DNA of 12,455 bases, taken from the NCBI GenBank assembly GCA_023382535.1, contig JAHDWA010000146.1:1-12455 (forward strand), read 5' to 3'. The position numbers and the translations under genes are program-made. This DNA comes from Anaerolineae bacterium. Its GTDB lineage: Bacteria > Chloroflexota > Anaerolineae > 4572-78 > J111. The notes under the pieces are model-generated. The model was not told where the DNA came from. It was given only the letters and a program-made list of their open reading frames with translations, and ran no database searches. Positions 6,496-12,455 of the stretch are shown one piece after another (position 1 is the stretch's first letter; each line of letters begins with the position of its first letter).

Positions 6496-7862
6496 AGCCT
6501 TTTGAGTCGAGTGTAGTTGGCTGCCGCTCTCAGAATTGCCGCCAGGCTGCGTTCGACGTCGGCCTCGGTAGTGGCCCAGGAGGAGATGACGAGGCGCAGG
6601 GCGAGCCGGCCCTGCCAGAGCACAGCGTCGCACCAGCAGGTACCCTCCTCACGGAGCGCGGCGACAATCCGGCGGGTGGTCTCGGCATCGCCAACGGAGA
6701 CCAGGACCCGGTTTAGCACTACTTCGTTGAGAATGGGGTAGCCGGCGGCGGCCAGACCCTCGGCCAGCCGAGCGGCGTGGCGGCAGCAGCGCTCGATCAA
6801 ATCGGCCAGGCCGGTCCGGCCCAGCGACAGCAGGGCCGCCCAAACCTCGACCCCTCGCGCCCGGCGGGACATCTCCGGGGTGTACAGGCCCGGCTCGCGC
6901 TGCTCCCCTAACGTGAGATAGGCGGCGCTGAAGCTCATGGCCGCCCGCAGGTAAGCTTCTTCCCGGCAGATGACCAGCCCGCTGTCGTAAGGTACGTTGA
7001 GCCAATGGTGGGCTGCCAGCGCCCAGGAGTCCGCCTCAGCCAGGCCGGCGGCCAGATGGGCGCGGGTGGGCGCGGCGGCGGCCCACAGGCCAAAAGCTCC
7101 ATCCACGTGCACCCAGGCTCCGGCCCGGCGGGCGGCAGCGCAGATCTGCGGTGCGGGATCAAAGACGCCGGTGCTGGCGTGGCCGGCTTGCAGGCAAACA
7201 ATCGTCGCCGCCGTAAGCTTGGGCAGCGCCTCGGCCCGTATCCGGCCCTGCTCATCTACCGGCACGCGGATCAGGCGCTCGCACCCCAGGCCCAGCAGGC
7301 TCAGCGCCTTGAGCACGCTCTCGTGAACCTCCTCGCCGACGATCACCCGGATTTCCGGCGCATCAAACAGGCCGGCCGCCTCGACATCCCAACCCAGGCG
7401 GCGCAGCAGGGCGTGGCGGGCAGCGGCCAAACCGGCAAAGTTGGCCATAGCCGCGCCGGTCACAAAGCCAACCGCGGCCGTAGGGGGCAGGGCCAGCACG
7501 TCGAGCAGCCAGTGCCCGGCTACTTCTTCCAGCCTGGCCCCAATGGGCGAGGCGGCAACCATGTCGGCCGGCTGGTCCCAGGCTCCGGCCAGCCAGTTGG
7601 TGGCCAGGGTCGCCGGGAGCGATCCACTCGCGCCAGAGCCAAAGTGACGGCCGCCAGCCGACGCGACAGTAGCCGGCGAGCCAAGCTCGTCCAGCCGGGC
7701 CAACACCACTTCAGGCGGGGTGGGGCCAGCCGGCAAAAGCTGGTCCAGTTCATCCAGCCGGGCCAGCGCTTCCGGCGTAGGGGCGATCCCGCGCCGGTCA
7801 AGGATTTCAAGGTAGGTGCTGGACCGTTCGGCGGCCAGATGGAGTAACTCTTTGGTATTCAT
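6492..7862 (-). CDS. Group II PLP-dependent decarboxylase-like protein lacking the catalytic lysine
   Basis: This 456-residue protein has the full group II decarboxylase/aspartate aminotransferase fold layout and near-normal length. Visible landmarks are H180 in GEEVHESV (ring-stacking His position), AGHASTGVFDP at 226-236, HVDGAFG with D254 (pyridine-nitrogen Asp), and a C-terminal LRLVISSWATTEADV. The lysine motif normally reads HKWLNVPYDSG. Here it is HHWLNVPYDSG, so His286 (CAT, bases 7007-7005) replaces the lysine that forms the Schiff base. The rest of the motif is intact, which argues against random decay. The ATG overlaps the TGA of the upstream regulator gene (ATGA), with GAGG 10 bp upstream. 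It is probably cytoplasmic and co-transcribed with that regulator. Decarboxylation by the usual mechanism is unlikely; a ColD-like His-based chemistry, a non-catalytic partner or a ligand sensor are possibilities. The substrate is unknown. Confidence 0.9.
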   Translation of the reverse strand: MNTKELLHLAAERSSTYLEILDRRGIAPTPEALARLDELDQLLPAGPTPPEVVLARLDELGSPATVASAGGRHFGSGASGSLPATLATNWLAGAWDQPADMVAASPIGARLEEVAGHWLLDVLALPPTAAVGFVTGAAMANFAGLAAARHALLRRLGWDVEAAGLFDAPEIRVIVGEEVHESVLKALSLLGLGCERLIRVPVDEQGRIRAEALPKLTAATIVCLQAGHASTGVFDPAPQICAAARRAGAWVHVDGAFGLWAAAAPTRAHLAAGLAEADSWALAAHHWLNVPYDSGLVICREEAYLRAAMSFSAAYLTLGEQREPGLYTPEMSRRARGVEVWAALLSLGRTGLADLIERCCRHAARLAEGLAAAGYPILNEVVLNRVLVSVGDAETTRRIVAALREEGTCWCDAVLWQGRLALRLVISSWATTEADVERSLAAILRAAANYTRLKRL

Positions 7863-10800
7863 AATCCGGCTGCCTCAAATATGGCGCTTGCCTCCTGCCA
7901 CAGGGCTTCCCCACGGGAGCGATTGCCCTGACGTAACTCATAGGCGGCCCAGTCACGCAGAAACCAGGCTCGCTCGAGTTCCTCATAGGCATCTGTGAAA
8001 TTTTGTTGGCTTTTAGTAAAACAAGCGGTGGCATCGTAATTTTGCCCCGCTATCTTAAGAGAACCTCCGCATTCGGCAGCGACCAATCCCAAACACCACC
8101 AGGCCTTAGCGATCCAGCCCCGTTGTTCCGTTTTTTGGCTCAACATTAGAGCGTGTTGTGCCAATTCTACGGCCTCGGCAATACGGCCTTGTCTTAAGCA
8201 AGCCTCCGCTAGCTGGGCATAGGTCTCTGGAAGTCCATAGTGGGCCTCCGATGTCTCCGCCAGGGCCAGGACCTGCCGCAGCACTGCCTCAGCTTCCCGG
8301 TATTGACCTAAGCGTAGTTCGGCAATCGCAATAAATTGCAGACACAATAGTTCGGCCTGCAGATGGCCAATTTCGCGTGCTTCGCCTAACGCCTCCTGGG
8401 CGATGAATAACCCTTGCTGATAACCGGCAAGATGGCTCACTACGGCGGCAAGAACAGCCCACACCTCGCAACCTTTCCGGCGCTGGCCCGCCTTGTGGAA
8501 ATAGGTACGGGCCTGTTGCAGGTCCTCTGCACTCTGGGCGAGGTGTTTCAGACCAAGATGGACTCGTCCCCGCACAAAAAAACTCTCAGCCAACTCCAGG
8601 ACGGGGGGTGGATCAAGCGAGGCGCCGAGGCTCACCGCTGCTTCGGCCTCGGTCAACGCCGCCGCTATCTCGCCCAGGTATATCAAAGCCCATGCCTTGA
8701 TCGCTAACACCTTGATCAATACAATCCGGGCGGCCTCCCCGGCTTTCAGAGCCATTTCTTCGGCCTGCTTTTCACTTTCCAGCGCTGCTTGATAGTCCCC
8801 TAACCACCACTGGGTCAGCCCGAGTAGGTTCCAGGCTCGAACCTGGGCGAGCGTATCATTAGCCGCGATGGCGGTGGTCCGTATGCTCACATATACGGCT
8901 TTTGCCTCAGTATAACGACCCAGTGCCTGCAAGATTTCACCCAACCCCTCATAGAGCTTGATCTGCTGCTCGATCTGAGGGGTGGTCAGCTCATGCGGGG
9001 CCAGGGCGAGAGCCTGTTGGTAATGGTACACCGCGGCTTCGTGGGCATATTGTGCTCTGGCCCGATGGCCGGCCAGCGTATGATAAGTCCAGGCTTTGTC
9101 CTTCAGGCCGGCCCGTTCAAAATGGTAGGCGAGCTGGTCGGCCGCCGCCTCGGTGCGTTCCTGATAGTCCAATTCCAAACTCTCGGCGGCTTGCCGATGA
9201 AGCCACCGGCGGCGGAGATGGCTGAGGCTACTATAGGCGACTTCCCTGATTTTGTCGTGGCTAAAGGTGAGGGTGTGCCCTTCCTGCTCAACCAGCAAGC
9301 CGCTCCGCAACAACGTTTCGAACCCTTCCAGAACTTCAGGTTCGCTGTATTCATTCATGCGCATAATGGTCTCAAGGCCAAAACTACTACGGAGCACGGC
9401 AGCGCTGGTGACAATCTGGCGGCTTAAATTATCCAGCCGCTGCAGCCGGCTTTCGATGATGGTCTGTACCTGGAAAGGGATAGAAATCTGTTCGGCCCAG
9501 AAATCCCGCCGCCAGGCCTCGGCGCTTTGCGGTAAGCGCCCTTCATCACGCAAGCTGGCGATCATTTCCACCAGAAATAAAGGATTTCCCTGGGTTTCCC
9601 GATTAAGCAGCTCGCCAAAAGAAGGGTCATCCCCGGCCCAGGTGGTCAGCTCTTGCAGTAACTGGATCACCGCTTCTATCGTTATAGGGAACAGGTGAAG
9701 CTTGGTGAGACGGCCCAGGCGCTGCCAAACGGATTGCATTTGCTGCAAAGGATGATCCGGCCCAACTTCGTTCGAGCGGAAGGTGCCGATAATCAGAACC
9801 GGAGCCTCCCTCATCGGGTCGGCCAGATGGTTGAGTAACGCCAACGACGTCCCATCGGCCCATTGTAGGTCGTCAAAAAAGAGAATGAGCGGTTGAGTAT
9901 CGGTCAAGAAGTGTAAGGTTGCCCCCACCGCGTCAAAGAGCCGTCGCCGTTCGGTAGCCAGATCGAGTTGGGGGGGATAAGCCAAGCTCGGGTAGCGCGC
10001 CTGGATCTCTGGCAGCAGCCGGCTCAATTCAGCCAACCAGGTATCACTGAGCCTGGGCAATATATCTTCGCTTAACGCCTGGCGCAAGGGACCGACAAAC
10101 AAAGTATAGGCCAGCGGGTCACTCATTTCGGGGCACTTGACGCGCAAGATTGTAGCTGAACCAAAGAGTTCGGTTAGCAGTTCCTCAACCAGGCGGGTCT
10201 TGCCGATCCCCGGTTCTCCCTCAACCAAAATCATTTGACCGCTGCCCTGGCTGGCGCGTTGCCAGACTTCTCCCAGGGTCTTCATCTCCGCGATGCGTCC
10301 TACCAGCCTGCTTGGAAAGCGAGCCGGCGAAGACACAGGTAAGTGAGGGGGCAGGGGCGTTACGGTTCTGGGGAGGTGAGGGTTTACTTCTTTAGACCCT
10401 ACTTTTACTTCCCCATCCCGAATTTTCTCATACAACATCGTTGTCTCTGCCCCCGGCTCGACACTCAACTCCTGGGCTAAGACCTGGCGGCAGGTCTCAT
10501 ACTGGGCCAGGGCTGCGCCGCGCTGCCCGCTGCGGGCCAGCAGCAGCATTAATTGCCGGTGGGCTTCTTCTCGCCAGGGGTCCAGGGACAACAGCCGGGT
10601 GGTGTAGTCAATACCTTCCAGCAGCCCGATTTCCCCTTGCCCCCCGTAAAAGGTAGCCAGGCGGTGCAAAGCCTGCAAAGCCAATTCTCGCAGCCGGGCC
10701 TGGCGAGCCAGAACCCACTCCTCGAAGGCCGGGGCCTGGCGCACATAGAACCCTTCCAGAAAGTCACCCCGGTACAGCTCGACTGCCTCGCGCAGCCCCT

Positions 10801-11149
10801 CGATGTCTGTCTCAGCCGAACTACTCCCGACCTTACCCTCAAAGCGTTCTACGTCCAGCCAATAGGAACTGTCCCGGTTAAAGGCCACAGTCTGGCGGGT
10901 GATGCTCAGGTGAGGTCCGACCAATTGGCGCAACTGGGTCAAGGCTTTGCGCAGATTATTGCGGGCGCTGGCCTCAGGCAAATCTCCCCACAGCAGCCCG
11001 GTCAGGGTTGGGCGCAGGTGGGGTCGCCCGGTCACGGCCAGGTAGAACAGAAGCCCCTGGACCTTGTTGGAGTGAAAACCACTGACTACATCTTTGTCCA
11101 GACGAACTTCGACATTCCCCAATAACTTCAGTTGCAGCTCGTTTAGCAT
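7859..11149 (-). CDS. SARP-family regulator: winged helix, BTAD, AAA ATPase and TPR-like region
   Basis: The protein is 1,096 residues from the chosen start. Residues about 2-92 form an OmpR-like winged helix, about 98-245 the bacterial transcriptional activation domain (BTAD), and about 280-600 a STAND/AAA ATPase. The ATPase has Walker A GEPGIGKT at 311-318 and Walker B LILFFDD at 421-427 followed by LQWAD. The C-terminal half is Ala/Leu-rich helical repeat, TPR-like, ending EALWQEASAIFEAAGL. The architecture is that of AfsR-type regulators: DNA binding at one end, an ATP-driven switch, and a repeat sensor at the other. I prefer ATG at 11149 over the in-frame GTG at 11167 because GGGGGAGA lies just upstream of it and family members begin near the first strand of the winged helix. 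It reads directly into the PLP gene through an ATGA overlap. The ligand is not evident. Confidence 0.95.
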   Translation of the reverse strand: MLNELQLKLLGNVEVRLDKDVVSGFHSNKVQGLLFYLAVTGRPHLRPTLTGLLWGDLPEASARNNLRKALTQLRQLVGPHLSITRQTVAFNRDSSYWLDVERFEGKVGSSSAETDIEGLREAVELYRGDFLEGFYVRQAPAFEEWVLARQARLRELALQALHRLATFYGGQGEIGLLEGIDYTTRLLSLDPWREEAHRQLMLLLARSGQRGAALAQYETCRQVLAQELSVEPGAETTMLYEKIRDGEVKVGSKEVNPHLPRTVTPLPPHLPVSSPARFPSRLVGRIAEMKTLGEVWQRASQGSGQMILVEGEPGIGKTRLVEELLTELFGSATILRVKCPEMSDPLAYTLFVGPLRQALSEDILPRLSDTWLAELSRLLPEIQARYPSLAYPPQLDLATERRRLFDAVGATLHFLTDTQPLILFFDDLQWADGTSLALLNHLADPMREAPVLIIGTFRSNEVGPDHPLQQMQSVWQRLGRLTKLHLFPITIEAVIQLLQELTTWAGDDPSFGELLNRETQGNPLFLVEMIASLRDEGRLPQSAEAWRRDFWAEQISIPFQVQTIIESRLQRLDNLSRQIVTSAAVLRSSFGLETIMRMNEYSEPEVLEGFETLLRSGLLVEQEGHTLTFSHDKIREVAYSSLSHLRRRWLHRQAAESLELDYQERTEAAADQLAYHFERAGLKDKAWTYHTLAGHRARAQYAHEAAVYHYQQALALAPHELTTPQIEQQIKLYEGLGEILQALGRYTEAKAVYVSIRTTAIAANDTLAQVRAWNLLGLTQWWLGDYQAALESEKQAEEMALKAGEAARIVLIKVLAIKAWALIYLGEIAAALTEAEAAVSLGASLDPPPVLELAESFFVRGRVHLGLKHLAQSAEDLQQARTYFHKAGQRRKGCEVWAVLAAVVSHLAGYQQGLFIAQEALGEAREIGHLQAELLCLQFIAIAELRLGQYREAEAVLRQVLALAETSEAHYGLPETYAQLAEACLRQGRIAEAVELAQHALMLSQKTEQRGWIAKAWWCLGLVAAECGGSLKIAGQNYDATACFTKSQQNFTDAYEELERAWFLRDWAAYELRQGNRSRGEALWQEASAIFEAAGL

Positions 11150-11160
11150 CGGTCTCCCCC
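11150..11160 (-). promoter_or_regulatory. Ribosome binding site deciding the regulator start
   Basis: On the minus strand GGGGGAGA (11160-11153) precedes CCG and the ATG at 11149. The upstream GTG at 11167 has no purine-rich site in front of it (its leader reads TTCCCTACGC), so the ATG is the better start. Confidence 0.7.
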
Positions 11161-11173
11161 AAGTCACGCGTAG

Positions 11174-11202
11174 GGAACGATTTGGGAATGTTTTAGGAAT
11201 GA
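11174..11202 (+). promoter_or_regulatory. Three 11-bp-spaced direct repeats, candidate SARP operator
   Basis: Heptamers GGAACGA (11174-11180), GGAATGT (11185-11191) and GGAATGA (11196-11202) are spaced exactly 11 bp, one helical turn, with invariant GGAA and G at position 6. Between the last one and TATACT (11211-11216) there are 8 bp. SARP regulators such as ActII-ORF4, DnrI and AfsR are known to bind heptamer direct repeats of 11-bp period, with the last repeat about 8 bp before the -10 box. That the neighbouring regulator binds here is inferred. Confidence 0.65.
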
Positions 11203-11210
11203 TCGGTTGT

Positions 11211-11216
11211 TATACT
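11211..11216 (+). promoter_or_regulatory. Candidate -10 box (TATACT) for the small-ORF transcript
   Basis: TATACT matches the TATAAT consensus at five of six positions and no good -35 hexamer stands 17 bp upstream; the 11-bp repeats occupy that place. A missing -35 with an activator site instead is usual for SARP-dependent promoters. Transcription would begin near 11223, about 50 nt before the start codon at 11276. Confidence 0.5.
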
Positions 11217-11225
11217 GTACGGTAT
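11212..11225. promoter_or_regulatory. 14-bp near-palindrome ATACTGTACGGTAT
   Basis: Twelve of 14 bases are palindromic around a central GTAC, with one mismatched pair. It overlaps the plus-strand -10 box and the predicted minus-strand start point, so a dimeric repressor bound here could affect both transcripts. Chance occurrence is possible. Confidence 0.3.
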
Positions 11226-11231
11226 CTTGCC

Positions 11232-11260
11232 ATTATACCATGTTTGGTGGACGACACGAA
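11232..11260 (-). promoter_or_regulatory. Candidate promoter of the regulator-PLP operon
   Basis: Reading the minus strand, TATAAT (11237-11232) is an exact -10 consensus. A weak -35, TTCGTG (11260-11255), stands 17 bp upstream. The start would fall near 11225, leaving a leader of about 76 nt that contains the three 11-bp repeats, a position suited to self-repression. Confidence 0.45.
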
Positions 11261-11275
11261 ACCTATGAGGAACTG

Positions 11276-11506
11276 ATGTCTCTGTTCGACAAACCACCGC
11301 GCTACCGCTCCTACCTCCTGACCTTCTGGGAGGAGCGGAGCCAGAACCCTGCCGCGCCCCGGGTTTGGCGCTTCAGCCTGCAAGACCCACACAGTGGGCG
11401 GCGCTATGGTTTTGGCAGTATGAGCGAGATGACAACTTTTTTGCAAACCGAACTGGATAACAATCAGGATGACCTGCCTGATTGCTCTCCCGCACTTCTT
11501 GAATAG
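11276..11506 (+). CDS. Small conserved-looking protein of unknown function (76 aa)
   Basis: I chose ATG at 11276 because GAGG (11267-11270) lies five bases upstream; an in-frame ATG at 11240 and a TTG at 11207 have no comparable site. The product begins MSLFDKPPRYRSYLLTFWEE, then has VWRFSLQDPHSGRRYGFGSM followed by a short helix (TTFLQTEL) and an acidic tail. From memory, small proteins with this YRSYLL.(F/C)WEERS...WRFSLEDP..G.R.GF pattern recur in Chloroflexota genomes, but no function is known to me. It has no signal peptide or membrane segment. It is the first gene of the divergent transcript facing the SARP regulator, so it may be under that regulator's control. Confidence 0.75.
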   Translation: MSLFDKPPRYRSYLLTFWEERSQNPAAPRVWRFSLQDPHSGRRYGFGSMSEMTTFLQTELDNNQDDLPDCSPALLE

Positions 11507-11572
11507 TTTAAGATGGATTTCAGGTATTTTCATTACGGGTTGGGCGGCAGAGAAGCCGGGAAAGGGGGCTAA

Positions 11573-12211
11573 ATGAGTCAGCAGCAAGTATCACAAGGGG
11601 GAACGATAGTAGTTTTGATTATTTTGTTGGCCGGGTGTGGGGGTAACGCACCTGCCTCTGTAGCAGAAGCCCCGGCAGCGACGGCTGCACCAGAACAAAC
11701 AACAACACCAACCTCAGAGCCAGTCACGCCAACCCCAGAATCGCCGACAGCAACACCGATACCGGAACCACCCACCTCAACACCAGAACCGCCGACAGCA
11801 ACCTCGACCTTAGAGCCAGTCGTGTCAACGCCCACAGCAGAACCACCCCCAGCAATTGCGGAAGAGTCAGCAATCAATCCTCTAACAGCAGGGAATCCAG
11901 AACGGGGTCGCGAGATTTTTGAAACCGGTGGCGGGATAATTTCGGTAGAAAATAGTTGCTCACAATGCCACTCTCTGGATGGCACTGTAAAGGAACATGG
12001 TAGTGCTGGGCCGTCGTTTCAGGGTATCTCCGAGCGCGCTAGCAACCGGGCGCCGGAACTGGCCGCGGTTGAATATCTCCGGCAGTCCATTGTGGACCCA
12101 AACGCTTATGTGGTGGAAGGTTTCAGCAGTAATAGAATGCCGAAAGCCTATAAATTCTTTTTGAGCGAAGAAGAAATTGAAGACTTGGTTGCCTTTATGC
12201 TCACGCAGTAG
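11573..12211 (+). CDS. Monoheme c-type cytochrome lipoprotein
   Basis: The 212-residue product starts at ATG 11573 behind AAGGGGG (11562-11568). Residues 11-21 are a hydrophobic signal segment and LLAGC places the lipidated Cys at 22. Residues about 35-95 are a Thr/Pro/Glu-rich linker that would hold the domain away from the membrane. The C-terminal domain has one heme site, CSQCH at 129-133, and a likely axial Met in NRMP (Met189), followed by LSEEEIEDLVAFML, the usual last helix of class I cytochrome c. It is therefore an electron carrier on the outer face of the cytoplasmic membrane. It sits 66 bp after the small protein gene and 179 bp before a Tat-exported protein, its possible redox partner. 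Confidence 0.93.
   Translation: MSQQQVSQGGTIVVLIILLAGCGGNAPASVAEAPAATAAPEQTTTPTSEPVTPTPESPTATPIPEPPTSTPEPPTATSTLEPVVSTPTAEPPPAIAEESAINPLTAGNPERGREIFETGGGIISVENSCSQCHSLDGTVKEHGSAGPSFQGISERASNRAPELAAVEYLRQSIVDPNAYVVEGFSSNRMPKAYKFFLSEEEIEDLVAFMLTQ
11700..11862 (+). repeat. Low-complexity Thr/Pro/Glu linker coding repeat
   Basis: Degenerate repeats of EPPT(S/A)T-type units are encoded here, with short exact repeats such as CGCCGACAGCAAC appearing twice. The codons ACA/ACC and CCA/CCG are mixed, so the repetition is kept mainly at protein level. Such spacers are typical of bacterial lipoproteins. Confidence 0.75.
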
Positions 12212-12213
12212 GA

Positions 12214-12228
12214 CTTTACTCGGTAAAG
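12214..12228 (+). terminator. Weak hairpin after the cytochrome stop codon
   Basis: CTTTAC (12214-12219) and GTAAAG (12223-12228) form a 6-bp stem with a 3-base loop starting three bases after the stop codon. No T-run follows, so it is at best a weak terminator or an mRNA 3'-end stabiliser. Confidence 0.3.
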
Positions 12229-12269
12229 CAATAAGAGCGGAAGTTCAGGGATTAGAGTATCTCCCAAAT

Positions 12270-12308
12270 AGGAGGCAGAAAGTGACAGTACGAGCGCCGC
12301 CGCAGTGA
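12270..12308 (+). other. Strong Shine-Dalgarno with an eight-codon GTG mini-ORF
   Basis: AGGAGG (12270-12275) is a perfect ribosome site six bases before GTG at 12282. The frame reads MTVRAPPQ and stops at TGA 12306-12308. It could be a leader peptide for the gene at 12391 or the remnant of a truncated gene. The rest of the 12212-12390 gap is A-rich and shows no convincing promoter. Confidence 0.35.
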
Positions 12309-12390
12309 CCTGGATAATTTGCAAAACATAAAAAGAAACCCTTACCAAAATCAAAAACCTTGTTTAAGCGATGAAAGAAAGGAGAACATT

Positions 12391-12455
12391 ATGCAAAAGC
12401 CTACCCTATCCCGGCGAGAGCTGCTCGCCGCCGGGGGCGCTACCCTGGCCACGAT
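12391..12455 (+). CDS. Start of a Tat-exported protein (3' partial)
   Basis: Twenty-one codons are visible from ATG 12391, with GGAG (12381-12384) six bases upstream. The N-terminus has SRRELLAAGG at residues 7-16, a twin-arginine signal, followed by the start of a hydrophobic segment. The protein is thus expected to be exported folded, often with a metal or organic cofactor. The mature part is outside the window and its family cannot be named. Its position after a cytochrome c lipoprotein fits a periplasmic-side oxidoreductase, but that is only inference. Confidence 0.85.
   Translation, partial: MQKPTLSRRELLAAGGATLAT

Noticed and set aside
7005..7847. Plus-strand 280-codon open frame across the PLP gene
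   Set aside because: It lies antisense to a clear enzyme family member, has a composition typical of a GC-rich shadow frame, and shows no recognisable domain.
11147..11167. GTG at 11167 as the regulator start
   Set aside because: It adds six residues without a ribosome site, while ATG at 11149 has GGGGGAGA upstream and a family-like N-terminus.
11207..11275. Longer versions of the small ORF starting at TTG 11207 or ATG 11240
   Set aside because: Both overlap the promoter elements and lack a ribosome site; ATG 11276 has GAGG at proper distance.
11578..11985. Minus-strand open frame across the cytochrome gene
   Set aside because: It is a mirror of the Thr/Pro linker, giving a low-complexity Gly/Val product, on the strand opposite a clear cytochrome.
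12282..12318. GTGACA and GATAAT as a promoter for the Tat gene
   Set aside because: The two boxes are 25 bp apart, too far for a normal sigma-70 promoter.
12148..12354. Minus-strand 68-codon hydrophobic open frame
   Set aside because: It overlaps the end of the cytochrome gene, has no ribosome site that I can see, and its hydrophobicity follows from the local A-rich plus strand.

Overview
This window looks like accessory DNA from a free-living bacterium of about 55-60% GC, most plausibly a Chloroflexota (Anaerolineae-like) genome. That placement is an inference. It rests on a very large YD-repeat protein, a SARP/BTAD-AAA-TPR regulator of about 1,100 residues, in-frame islands of 7-bp repeats, and a Thr/Pro-linker lipoprotein cytochrome c. 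No rRNA, tRNA, CRISPR array, transposase or integrase was seen.

Layout: (1) 1-6495 (+) is the 3' part of a giant RHS/YD-repeat gene, open at the left edge. In order it has a long YD array, a PKD domain, a carbohydrate-binding-like domain, a membrane helix, a second YD block, the conserved RHS core ending in DPSGL, a pre-toxin-like segment, and a C-terminal tip of four 82-83-residue repeats. (2) 6492-7862 (-) is a group II PLP-dependent decarboxylase-like protein whose Schiff-base lysine position is occupied by histidine. Its stop codon overlaps the RHS stop codon in a shared TTAA. (3) 7859-11149 (-) is a SARP-type regulator with winged helix, BTAD, AAA ATPase and TPR-like regions, joined to the PLP gene by an ATGA stop/start overlap. 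(4) 11150-11275 is a divergent control region with three GGAA(C/T)G(A/T) heptamers spaced exactly 11 bp, the last one 8 bp from a TATACT box. This is the arrangement described for SARP-activated promoters. (5) 11276-11506 (+) is a small basic protein, 11573-12211 (+) a monoheme cytochrome c lipoprotein, and 12391 to the right edge (+) the start of a Tat-exported protein.

Working together: the regulator and the lysine-less PLP protein form one translationally coupled unit. The 11-bp repeats suggest that the regulator activates the divergent small-ORF transcript, possibly running into the cytochrome gene, and may restrain its own. The cytochrome and the Tat protein suggest an extracytoplasmic redox function downstream. 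The RHS gene is a separate unit ending tail-to-tail against the PLP gene, with no room for an immunity gene after its tip.

The strongest candidates for something new are the Lys-to-His PLP protein coupled to a SARP regulator, the SARP-like operator, the repeat-built RHS tip, and the heptameric repeat islands substituted in frame into YD linkers.
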